Shown: one piece after another, positions 22,482 to 33,290 of the stretch
Layout of the letters: every line of letters begins with the position of its first letter
How positions within the stretch are numbered: the first letter of the stretch is position 1
Assembly: GCA_021904315.1 (NCBI GenBank)
Contig: CM038907.1
Location: 29,891,223-29,955,222 of the forward strand
Direction: 5' to 3'
From: Sphagnum magellanicum
Lineage: Eukaryota; Streptophyta; Sphagnopsida; Sphagnales; Sphagnaceae
DNA length: 64,000 nt
The notes under the pieces: model-generated
Databases searched by the model: none
Told to the model about the DNA's origin: nothing
The model's input: the letters and a program-made list of their open reading frames with translations, nothing else
Position numbers and translations under genes: made by a program

Positions 22482-24860
22482 TACCACAAATTATTAAGCT
22501 TTAGTTCCATAGTTTTCCTTAGTATTAATGATTTAAATCCTGATAAACCTCCAAGTAATAATTATTAAAAGTTGAATTAACCTTTGGATATTTCGGCATA
22601 AAATACTCTTTTATTTAAATTGATGCAAGGCTTAGTTAATTTTAGGACCTAGTAAACCTTTTCAAGTGCATTATCCTTTTATGTTGTACAGAAGGGAAAA
22701 GGGATGTAGAATTAAATGTGATTTATTAATATATTGGGAATACAAGCCCATAATTAACAATAACATTTCGCCATGACAATATTAAGTTAGTCTGTAGAAT
22801 AATCTTCAAGCACGAATGATGTACTTGAAAGATTTCTAGGATGTAGTCTTAATACATCTTTATTTAGTCTTCACTTCTATCAAACTCTTAAATAGAATCA
22901 AAATCAAACTTAAGTATTAACATTTCCACCTTAGTGGCCTTAGGTGAATTACAACTTAGTAAACAACTTTAAGGGGATAGATCACAATTGCAAAAACTCC
23001 AAAACGCGACGAATGGTGCGAACTAGGTATTCGGCTCAATGCTCCACGAAAAAGGGATTGATTGAACGTCACAACCAACAATAATGACAATCACCAAGAA
23101 CCTAAGTTCAACAATGAAGATGAACATCGTTGTCGTCACATTGACATTCTTCAAACTTTTCTTGTGCGGCTCCACAAGCAAGAACAAATTCTAAATAAAT
23201 TGCAAAGGCATGTGGGTTAGGAGATAATCGATGATCCCATGCCGAACGATTGATTCGAGTGTGCACCATTCTTCTGGTTGGTTCTTCTTCGCGCGACTAT
23301 TGAAAGACATTCACGTCAAGTGATTCTTCTTCAAGTTCTTCCTATTCTACTAATGAAACTAGAGGATTCGAAGGCGTAGTGACATCATCCACCATGACTA
23401 AATTCTCACCTACATCAACAAAAACCAAAAGGGTAGTAGAAATAATGTGGTACTTACGTTCAGAAAGCATCAAGGTTTTTTTATTTAACAAATTAAGGTA
23501 GGCGTAAAGTGTGGGAGTGATGGTGGAACCTCATGAAAATTGGAACATCTTAGATCTAATGGATTCATCGAACCCTAATTTCGACAATGGATCTAGAAGT
23601 ATGTGGGGGTTTTTGTGCTGCAAATTTTAATTCCAATTTGCTATGTACTACATAATTAATTAGTGCATGGAAGAAAAAATAAGTAGGGGATGTCAAAAGA
23701 GTAAATGGTACGTGGGGATGTTATTTCAACCATTGAATTGATTTAATCAAATAAGGACTCAAGGATGTTTACTTATTACTATCGATAAATTGTCCTAATA
23801 GTTAGTTACTTGAAATAATTAGGATGAAGAAGTAGGATGAAAAAGTAAGATGTGAGGGTCAACGGACGGAAGGGATAAGGATCAAGCTCAAGAACCTCAT
23901 CAAGATATTTAAAACAAGGGGAAGGATGAGTCCTTCAATCCCATTAGTCATGAGTATTGTCATCTTATTTGATTGGAAGATGGAATATTTTTTGTGTCTC
24001 ATTGGGTCGAAGAATTTTCATCCTAAAATCAATTAGAGGGGAGGATTTCGAAGCTTCCATTGGACAAGGGGAATAAGCTCAAGGAAAGGATATGGAGGCT
24101 TACCAAGGGAGAAGAGAGTCTCTTGGGTTAGGGGAAGGAAAAAGGAAGAGAAGGAATGTGTGAGGAAAAGATTAGTTCTTATGTGTGGAAAGGTGTTGTT
24201 CATGAAAAAAATGTGTGCAAGAAATAAGCATGGAAGGATTTCCATGACAAAGCCTCTAGAGTTTTATTTCAAATAGTTGTTCCTCCCAAATCCACCATTG
24301 GATTTCTGTCAAACTTTTTTAAAAAATTGTTTAAGAGGTGTAAAAGCTTTTCTTCAAATTTCAACATCATTGGGTTTGCTATAAGGGAGTTACACTTGCC
24401 AGAAGTAGAGGAGGTTGAATTTGTCTGTTTTTTCCTCAATATAATCAAAGTGATTTTTAGTCCCAAGGCTTAACTCTTGATCAAAAAAAAAAATACTTAT
24501 AAGATTTTATAACATGGCCCCTTTTTAGATTAGCTTTTCAAAAATCCAATGCATGTTAGATTAGGAGGTTATATGTAGATGTTATGATGAATGGAACAAA
24601 AGGGGTTCAACCATCAAGCGTGACATTGAATGAACATCAACATAATGCCCCTTCACATTCCATCATGGTGAGTTACGATTGTCCCACAATGTCTTTGTAT
24701 CTTCCAAGTGGACACAATGCATTAGATTCTTAGTGAACTTCATTACATTACATTGAACCACCTTACTTGTTAGACTACAACTACATAGTAGTTTCACTTC
24801 CAAGCGGGTTTTGTGAGTGCATATCTTCATGTTGAAGGTGTGCAAGAAAGCCTCATAGGT
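22455..24860 (-). repeat. Right arm of a giant inverted repeat
   Basis: Counterpart of 16010-18672 in opposite orientation, about 2.4 kb. Slightly shorter because it has one copy of a 195-bp block that is duplicated in the left arm. Its outer edge lies only about 100-150 bp from the 5' end of the rightward CACTA accessory gene. A 79-aa minus-strand frame (24902-24663) runs from outside the arm into it and has no recognised domain. Confidence 0.85.
22985..23395 (-). pseudogene. Unrecognised small gene, right-arm copy, broken
   Basis: Inverted counterpart of 17737-18150. It starts ATGGTGGATGATGTC and keeps SAWDHRLSPNPHAFAIYLEF in the same frame as its N-terminus, showing that the left copy is the one with the frameshift. 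Several TAG/TGA codons interrupt it (for example after SLVE and after VFQ). The same upstream acceptor-like sequence (ttgttgatgtag) is present. Function unknown. Confidence 0.55.
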
Positions 24861-24959
24861 GGGATGTCCACTAACATTGTGAGTGCGACAATTCAAAGTC
24901 AAATACTTATTGTGAATCCCAATCTATCAAACAATCTTAGCATTCAAGAGCAAGGTTAG

Positions 24960-27900
24960 GTACTCGCCACAAACAATACTTTACCTAGTGGTTTAAGGAA
25001 CATATTCTTTAGTTTAGTTGGGTTGCCAAATGTGAACATGGGGCAGTGGAATCCATTGCAACAAATGCAAGTTATGCAAACTTTGCAGACCCTAACATCA
25101 TAACAGGATTGGTCCCCTTGGACAGTAATCATGCTCATAGATGGGAGGCTCTCAAATGGGAGGCTTGCAAATGGAAGGCCAACAAATTCTTGTTGGAGCT
25201 CAAGGAGAACAAGGTGAACATGACCTTATGGGTTTTGTGTCCAAGCCACAAGGAGTGGCACAAGTACAAGTACATGGCTAGCCTAATAACATAGAAATGG
25301 TTGGGTGTAATGATCTTTTGGGGGAAAAATAGGTTATTATTGTCGGTTTGAGTAAGAAAGAATGGCAAACTATCCAATGCAAGGCTCGTAAGTTAATTGT
25401 GAACAAGGCATGCAAACTAGCTATCATTAGAAAGGCCAATAGACAGAAGCCATTTTTTGTTTCTTATGATCCATCTGGAAAGCCCCAACTGCCCCATAGG
25501 AATACTTGGATTAACATGCTACATGCTTATTGTAGTTGTTTGGATCTTGGCATTGACAACATTAATGCCCAGCCCCCATCATTTGATGAATGAAGTGCTT
25601 CACAAGCTAAAAGAAAACTAGGAATATGTTGGGCATGATTTATCATACAAGGAGTTCAAGGCGCAAGTGAATGTTTACCTAAAGAATAGGCACCATGCTC
25701 TGAAGCTTCTAATTGAAGCAAATGCAGCAAGGCCTGGGGATTGTACAAATGATCATTGGGAGACTATGAAACGCCTTATTGCCTTAAAGGCAAAACAAGG
25801 GGAAGTTGCTAAATATCATGCCATGCAAACAAAAGTTAACATTCCAAGTCATTATGGCCATGGTGGAAAGGTGGGGACTACAAGCAAATTAGTAAAATTA
25901 CTAACCTTTGGAGAACCCTATTGTTATTATTTGTTAGATCTACTTGTCATGTGACCATTTGTAGTGCAAAAAAACCCTTCTTTTTTTGTTGTTCAATGCT
26001 TGAATCTTGTTGTGTGCATACGAAAATGAATTGGGACACCCCCCTACACTAGTTGAAATAAATGAAGATCTTTTGAGAGAGAAGGAAACCTTTAGACTAG
26101 TTACAAGATGTACTCCTTCTCCTTCCACAAATATGGTAAGGCACCTTAACTTACATTTGTATAATGTTTGTAACACACTTTTGTTCCACATTGCCAAGTT
26201 GTTGATTAATTAATGTCCACATGTGTTATTAACCTTGTTGCATTATGGGTAGGCACTCTCAACCAGCAAGCACTAAGGAGTAACTTAATGCACTCCTAGT
26301 GTAAATGAAGTGCCAAGTTGGAATAAGAGGCTTAATATTTTGGAGAGCATGATGGTTCAAGTTGTTGCTATTGTCACAAAGAACATTCCACAAGCAACAA
26401 CAAATTTTGAGATGTTCCAAGAAACTCCTAAAGTATAGCCAATTGCATGCAAGCAAAGTACACGTGATCTTAACAAGACATTTGAGTGCAGTGTGCCAAC
26501 TATGGACAACATCAATCCAAGAAGCTCTCACAATGTTTAGGTGTGTGCCTTTTTGCTCTAGTATGCCCAAACTAAATGGCCTAAATTCGTATTTGATTGG
26601 GAATTGAATAAGGTTTTATGGAGCTCAAGGTTCAAATTGAATGTATAAAACTTGATGATCTTTAAGGTTTACATGAATTCATCTTTTTTTTAAGCTTTGA
26701 ATTCAACCATAATAACCCATGTGTAATGTTTTTTCTCTTAATAGCAGCCAAATGGCAATTTGCAATTAGTTGATGGCACTCAATGTGTTGCTACTACATC
26801 CAAATCAAACCTTGAATTTGAAAATGTTGGTTTGGATAATGCACATGGCCCTTTTAAACAAGCATGCACAACATCATTGTTGATTTTTATGTTGATCTTA
26901 GAAATAGGTGATTAATATGTATGCACAATAGTTTGACATTATGTTTGGGTTGAGTTGTTCATCACCTTTGCCTTTCTGTCACCATGTATTTTAAAACTAT
27001 TGAATGGCCTTAGTGTTTGTAAGATCATGTGCAGGCTATAGTTGAAACCCTATCCTAGGTAGAAGGTTTTACCAAAGATGACTTAGCCACAACATGCATA
27101 GAAAAAAGCAACACCCAAATGGTATGTGAGATGGCTATGCTAAACATGAATGAACAACATGTGGTTCCACAAAAACAGGGATGAAAATGCCTTAAACCAA
27201 CTCCTTCCAAAAAAACTAGATCATGGGTGGAGGTGAGTTTTTTTATTTCTATTGTGGCTATTTTTAATTATTCAACACATGAACAATAGAGGTTTGAGTG
27301 ATATGATAAGTTCCATGCACTCTGAACTTTCAATTCTCTTCGCTTTATATTTTTTTTCTATGGTCTTATAATGGCTATTATATTTCTAATTGGAACTATG
27401 GCAGGGTACTTGAAGCTTTGAGGATACACTTCACATCTCCCACACCCACAAGAAAAAAACTTCAAAGACGCAAGTAATATGGGCAATGAAATGCACTATT
27501 TTTCTTTCCAACAGTTGTTTAACCTCATCATGGACATGTTGCATGATTGCAAGTGTTTTGGCAACTGGTCTTTAGATATAATTACTTGATTATAAGGTCT
27601 ATCACTTCCATGGTCTATTAATGGTTATTGCACAATGTCATTAGAGTTGGTTCAAGGTAATAAAAGCTTTGAGGACACCTTCCTTGGTTCCCCAAGTCAC
27701 AAATTAAGATCTATGCTAGAGGCACCATAGGCAACATTGTGAATTACACATGTTTTCCTCATTATGGAATGGAAAGTACTGTGAACTTGCTTTGTACATA
27801 AGGTTATGGGACCAACACAATACTAACTAGGTCACATGGGTGATATGTTTACATTCCATGTTAATACTAAGGACAAAGGTCGATATCCTTGATCCTACTA

Positions 27901-27994
27901 ACAAAATAACATGTGCCTTGGGTGAAATATGTGGAATGCCGAATATGACATTCCATGGGGTGCTAATTACACTTGCGCATGTCACCATTGCAGT
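24960..27994 (+). pseudogene. En/Spm-type accessory gene (plant transposase 24-like), 5' exons
   Basis: A chain of coding blocks with intron-like gaps. Blocks: about 25046-25291; 25345-25590 (SKKEWQTIQCKARKL, NKACKLAIIRKANRQKPF); 25640-25880 (NDHWETMKRLIALKAKQG, then HYGHGGKVG); 26010-26131 (YENELGHPPTLVEINEDLL) ending at a GTAAGG donor. Further blocks: 26251-26545 (WNKRLNILESMMVQVVAIV); 26744-26880; 27033-27230 ending at a GTGAGT donor; 27405-27476 with a basic tail (TPTRKKLQRRK); and about 27880-27994. The W..MK / NK.NR / H..G / G.PPT.VE order matches plant Ptta/En-Spm transposase-associated proteins, thought to assist CACTA transposition by binding subterminal repeats. Single stops occur in several blocks. 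Copia interrupts the last block at 27994; the exon resumes at 35950. Confidence 0.72.
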
Positions 27995-28077
27995 TGTTAA
28001 CAAATAGGAGATCTACTCAAATGCAAACAAAAATCTTTATTGAAATGAAACTACAACATGATGTTCACAACACGAAA

Positions 28078-28889
28078 TGTCGCAACCCTACTTCGAGGGA
28101 GTGTGAGGATGAAACTCACACTCCCAAAATTGGGACTTGGGAGTCCTCCGAGACTCCCAAAACTTCAGAGTTCGATTGCAGGAGTCAAAACACCTCGCAT
28201 TAAAGTGCTTTTGTATCATTGGAAAGCTATCAAAATGTAGATGTTGAAAATGGCCTCGCATGGGCCATTTGGACATCTGTAGCATAAGTTATGGCAAAAA
28301 GAAGGGCAAGGAGTCAAACTGGTAGTTTGACTCCCAACCACTAAAAGTCACGAATCGACCCGACCTTAGTGTGTGCAGGTAAAGCGTGACACACCATTGG
28401 AAAGCTCTCGAGGAAAGCTACAAGTTTGCTTCAGACCTCATTCCAATCGAAGGTTTGAACAAAGAGTTATGACCTCGCAAAGTCCCGGGAGTCTAAACCG
28501 GGACAATTTCGGAACTCCTCTTTGGGAGTCCTAGGACAAAAAGTCATTTGGATGTGGGTGCTGCGAAGAGGCACAAAGTATACTATATGGGGGAAGGTGG
28601 TGGCTTCCCCCGAGCCGTGGTGAGTCTTGTGAGTCCAAAGTTGCCCGTGGTTTCTCCTAACACCAAGGGTGCTCCAGAAAGTGAACTAACCAACTTGTTG
28701 GTTGGTTTGATGCAAGTTGAAGTAAGTGAATAGCTTGTCACTCTTCCTAGTCCCATCCTAGAGCTTCAGCACGCCCCTCTACACCTTCTAATGCTGAGAG
28801 CTGGGAACGTGCCCCAAGTTCCTCACAATTCTGCTGTTTGAATGACTTAGACTCGTCTTAGGTCTAATTAGGGACTTGGGAACACGTCA
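28078..28889 (+). repeat. Solo LTR, gypsy family 1, inside the copia 3' LTR
   Basis: Begins TGTCGCAACCC and ends ACACGTCA, 812 bp. The flanks CGAAA (28073-28077) and TGAAA (28890-28894) are a 5-bp target duplication with one C-to-T change. The other copia LTR reads CACGAAACATAAC across the empty site, confirming the insertion. Confidence 0.95.
28579..28611 (+). promoter_or_regulatory. LTR TATA-like box plus hairpin
   Basis: TATACTATAT followed by GGGGGAAG, a 7-base loop and CTTCCCCC. Confidence 0.55.
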
Positions 28890-29118
28890 TGAAACATAAC
28901 ATCAAGAACACTTCAAGGTTCTTATCACATGAAATACACAAACTTGTGTAATGAAGAAAAGAAAGCCAAACCATCAACATCAAGGTATTTAACTAAAAGA
29001 CCAAACCACAAATAGCCAAACTAATATAAGTAAAGAAAGTAATTCAACCTTGTGAAAGTAACCTAGTTACTTTCCTACTCTAGTAACAAATGAAACCTAA
29101 CTAGTTGAGCTTGAATTC

Positions 29119-30910
29119 TCAACACTCCCCCTCAAGCTTAAATCCACTTCTAGTATACCAAGCATTTTTTAAAAACTTCCTTAGCTTGTCTGTACCTAAA
29201 GCCTTTGTGAAAATGTCAACAACTTGATCTCCGGTACTGACATGAATAAGGTCAATTTCTTTTGCTAGAACTTTTTCTCTAATAAAGTGGTAGTGCACCT
29301 CAATGTGTTTTGTCCTAGCATGATAGACCGGGTTATTAGCGAGTAGTATGCTACTGATGTTATCACAATAAATGAAAACACGAGCATCCACTAACTGTCC
29401 TAAATCTGAAAGTAGTTTTTGTAACCAAACTATTTCACATGCAACAATTACTACACCTTTGTATTCTGCCTCTGTGCTTGATAGTGCAACTATTGGTTGT
29501 TTCTTATTACTCTAATTAACAGCACCACTTCCAAAAGAAAACATGAAACCACTGGTCGATCTTCTATCTGAAACATTGCCAACCCAATCAGCGTCCGTGT
29601 ATCCATATACTTGTAACTAGCTTTTGGCTTCATAAAAAATTCCACATTGTAATGTATGTTTTATGTACCTTAATATGTGCCTCACTACATCCAAATGTGG
29701 CTTTCATGGTGTTTGCATGAATTAACTCACCACTCCAACTGCATAACTCAAATTTGGCCTTGTGATGGTCATGTAAATCAAACTCCCCACTATGCGTCTA
29801 TACATAGTGGTATCCTCCACAAAGTCTCCTTCATCTGCACTTAACTTCACATTTTGCTCCAATGGAATTAAAATGGGTTTACAACCCGTCATCCCATATT
29901 CTGTCAATTTGTTCAAGGCATATTGCCTTTGTAGTAACCATATCCCTTTAAGGGACTGGATTACCTCAATGCCAAGGAAGTAACGCAACTCTCCCAAATC
30001 CTTCATCTGAAACTTTTGCTTCAAAAGCTTCTTCAAATCAAAGATGTCTACATCACTATCTCTTATGATAATCAAGTCATCACCATAGATGACTATGATT
30101 ACAATCCCATGATCTGTTTTTTTCACATATAGTGAAAAATCTACATTGGATGTTTGAAATCCACTTGTGACAAAATACTGACCTATTTTGTCTAACCAAG
30201 CTCTAGGTGCTTGCTTCAAGTCATACAAAGTTTTCTTCAACCTACAAACCAAATTAGGATGTGTTTGGTCCACATAACTTGGTGGTTGTTCCATGTACAC
30301 TTCTTCATGTAAATCTCCATGAAGAAAAACATTCATTACACCCATTTGATGTAAAGACTATCCTTTTACTGCTGCCATAGCAATGATTGCTCTTATAGTT
30401 GTCATTTTGGCAACTGGACTATAGGTCTCTTCATAGTCTATGCCATAAGTTTAGGCATAACCTTTGGCAACCAATCTTGCTTTGTATTTGCCCACAAATC
30501 CATCTACATTATGTTTGACTTTATACACCCATTTGCACTCAATCGCTTTCTTATCCTCTAGTAAAACTACCAATTCCCAAGTAGCATTAGCATCCAAAGT
30601 CGCCATCTCTTCATCCATGGCATTATCCCACTTAAGGTATCCAACCGCTTGTTCAAAACAAGTGGGTTCAACCTCCTATATAACTTTTACCATGTATGCG
30701 TAATGATGAGCTACAAAGCCATCATATGTGAGTCTTTGTACAGGGTATTTGACTCGTGTGGATATTCGTATTCCACTGTTGTTGTCAGGTGTTTTCAAAA
30801 ATTTCTTGGCCATCTGAACTCCAGGAGTAATAACTGAAGGGATTTTTTATTCTTCACCCACACTCTTCTCTGAATAACTTAACTCATCATCTACACGAGG
30901 ATTTCTAGAT
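29119..30910 (-). pseudogene. Copia reverse transcriptase and RNase H
   Basis: The minus-strand frame resumes left of the nested LTR. The reverse transcriptase start is near 30680 (AVGYLKWDNAMDEEMATL), KARLVAKGYA is near 30480, and a 207-aa open stretch covers 30345-29722. The active site reads VIYGDD instead of the usual YVDD. RNase H follows (YCDNISSILLANNPVYHART, then HFIREKV and DIFTKALG) and ends at 29119. Stops at several points (for example after AKGYA, and just before 30345) make it non-functional as it stands. The stop codon TGA uses the first bases of the 3' LTR. Confidence 0.9.
29125..29139 (-). other. Copia polypurine tract
   Basis: The minus strand reads AAGCTTGAGGGGGAG directly before the 3' LTR, the usual plus-strand primer position. 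Confidence 0.85.
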
Positions 30911-31917
30911 TGTCGCAACCCTAGCTTTGGGCTCGTAACTAAGGCAAAAGGGTTACAAAGTTACGGGCCAAGAGGAAGCCTAAGAGTCAAGGCAAAGAGG
31001 CCGCAAAGGTGCGGGCCAAGAAGAAGCCCGGGAGTCACATCACATACTCCCAGGAGTGTAAGAAAATGTGAAGGAGTATGAGGGAGTGAACCCTCACACT
31101 CCCAAGGCAACTCCCACTTTGGGAGATGGAGTCCTGATGGACCCTTGAAACTTCATAGAGTGATTTTAGGGGTCAAAACTCAATAGCTTGTGGCGTTATT
31201 TATATCATTGGACTGTTCTTGGAACATAGATGTCTAAAATGGGATCACATTGCTCATTTAGACATCTGAAACACAAGTTATGGCCAAAAGAAGGGCTGAT
31301 AATCAAATTGTCAATTTGACTCTTGACTAGAAAAAATCAAAAATCGACCCAATTTACTTGGATACAGAGGGTTTGCGACATACCGTTGGAAAGCTCTCGT
31401 CGAGAGCTACAACTTTGCTTTAGATTGCATTTCAATCCGAGGTCTTCTCGCAAAGTTATGGGGCTCCAAAGTTGCGGGAGTCCCAATTGGCGCGATTTTG
31501 GGACTCCCACTCGGGAGTCCCAACTAGCGCGATTTCGGGACTCCCACTCAGGAGTCCCAGGAGAGAAGCCATTTGGATGTAGACTCTATGGCCAGCCACA
31601 GAGTATACTATAAGGGGGAAGGTGGTGATTTCCCCCAAGTTCGAGCTGTGGTGAGTCTAGTGTGTTCGTGTTACATGTGGTTCGTCCTAGCACCAAAGGT
31701 GCTCCAACTATGCACTAACCACTTTGTGTGGGTTGTGTGCAGGCCCGTGTGAGTGAGTGAAGCTTGTCAACTTTTCCTAGTCCTATCCCAGAGCTCCAAC
31801 ACGCCCTTCTACCCCTCAAAGTGTTATGAGCTAGGGAGCATGCCCCGACTCCTCCCTCTTCCGCTGTCTTCTACTTGGATTCACATTTGAGTCCTTCAAG
31901 GAGTTGGGAGTGCATCA
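30911..31917 (+). repeat. Solo LTR, gypsy family 1, inside copia pol
   Basis: Begins TGTCGCAACCC and ends GTGCATCA, 1007 bp, with a perfect 5-bp target duplication TAGAT on both sides. It is the longest copy because of an extra block near 30950-31060 and a repeated GGGAGTCCCA-type segment at 31480-31560. It separates integrase from reverse transcriptase. Confidence 0.95.
31603..31636 (+). promoter_or_regulatory. LTR TATA-like box plus hairpin
   Basis: GTATACTATAA followed by GGGGGAAG, a 7-base loop and TTTCCCCC. One stem pair has become G-T, so the stem is kept. Confidence 0.55.
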
Positions 31918-33290
31918 TAGATGATGTTTGAAAACTACCATGTACAATGTTTGAAGATCTTAATCTTCCTTTCCATGGAGTGCTACTGGACCCACTAATT
32001 GAAGACTCTTGTGGTCCACTAATTAACTGTGATTTTTGTTCCACATTTGATGAAACATCACCATTTCTAGCCTCTCCATCTTCTACTACCTTCAGTGGTG
32101 GGTACCAGCTAACCATCTCATCAAACACAATATCTCTACTCATTTGCAACTTCGAAGTGGAAGGATTGAAGCATCTATATCCTTTTTGTTCTAAGGAATA
32201 TCTAATGAAGATACATTTTTCAGCTTTTGGGTCTAGTTTTGATCTCTTCTCATTTGGAACATGCACGTATGCAATGCAACCAAACACTCTAAGGTGTGAA
32301 ACATCTGTTTTCTTGCCTGTGAATTTTTCTTCAAATGTCATGCCATGAACTACGACTGTGGGTGTTCGATTCATGATATAGATTACAATCGCTATCGCTT
32401 CAGCCCAAAAGTAATTTGGCAAATTCTTCTCATTCAACATGGCACGTGCTATTTTTGCAATGTGCATGTTTTTCCTTTCAACAACTCCATTCTGCTGTGG
32501 GGAATAACTACATGAATATTTCCTTTGAATTCGATGCTCCTTCAAGTATTCATTGAATTCATTTGAAAAATACTCGCCCCTTCCATCGGACCTTAAGCAC
32601 TTGATGCTCACACCCTTCTCCTTCTCCACCATTGCTTTGAAATTCAAAAAATGTTGAAACACTTCACCTTTGTGTTTCATGAAGTAGATGCACACCTTCT
32701 TTGTGTGGTCATCAATGAAACTCACGTAGTATTTGCATCTTCCAATGGATTCTATCTTGGTGGTCCACACATCTAAGTGGATCATTTCCAAAGGTTTGGA
32801 ACTTACATGAGTTATTTGTGCTAGGAATGGATGCCTAGCTTGCTTCCCCAATTGGCATGCTTCACAAACTTCTGACATCACCTCTTCTGTTCCAAATTTG
32901 GGAAGGCCTCCAACAAGATTCCGTTTCTCCATCAACTTAAAACGTTGGAGATTAACATGGCCAACCTGCTTATGCCAAATTCCAATGTCTCCAGCTCCTT
33001 TTCCATGTGTGAATAACATGGAATTCACCTCAGGCATGTTCACATCCAAGGTGAACATTTGTCCACTCCTTTCCTCTTTTGCAATCAATTTGCCTTGGTT
33101 CTTCATGTCTTCCACAAAACATCCATTTGGGTTGAATGTCACCTGTAAACCTTGTTCCACCATCTAGCCTATGGAGACCAAATTTTTTATTATGGTTGAA
33201 ACATGAAGTACATCTTTCAAGTATTTTGTTTACCCATTTTGCATGGACAATGGCACCTTGCTAATTTATGTGATGGGATGTGTAGTGTCA
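31918..33290 (-). pseudogene. Copia integrase
   Basis: A 416-codon uninterrupted stretch (33163 down to 31918) before the reading frame enters the nested LTR. The HHCC zinc domain (IWHKQVGHVN, then CEACQLGKQ) is at about 33000-32850. The catalytic core follows, with Asp in IHLDVWT, Asp in LRSDGRGEYF and Glu in QQNGVVERKN: all three DDE residues are present. The C-terminal part (FGCIAYVHVP, YRCFNPSTSKLQMSRDIVFD) is also typical. Three stops (two TAA, one TAG) separate it from the protease. Integrase inserts the cDNA into the host chromosome. Continuation to reverse transcriptase is cut by the solo LTR at 30911-31917. Confidence 0.9.

Larger units (their letters stand above)
27995..29124 (-). 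repeat. Copia 3' LTR, split by a solo gypsy LTR
   Basis: Matches the 5' LTR on both sides of an 812-bp insert at 28078-28889. Without the insert and one 5-bp duplication it is 313 bp, the same as its partner. Confidence 0.92.

Noticed and set aside
29792..30837. Plus-strand frames opposite copia reverse transcriptase
   Set aside because: Antisense shadows of recognisable minus-strand pol.
31947..33167. Long plus-strand open frames opposite copia integrase (31947-32348, 32898-33167)
   Set aside because: They are shadows of the uninterrupted minus-strand integrase frame, which has full domain content.
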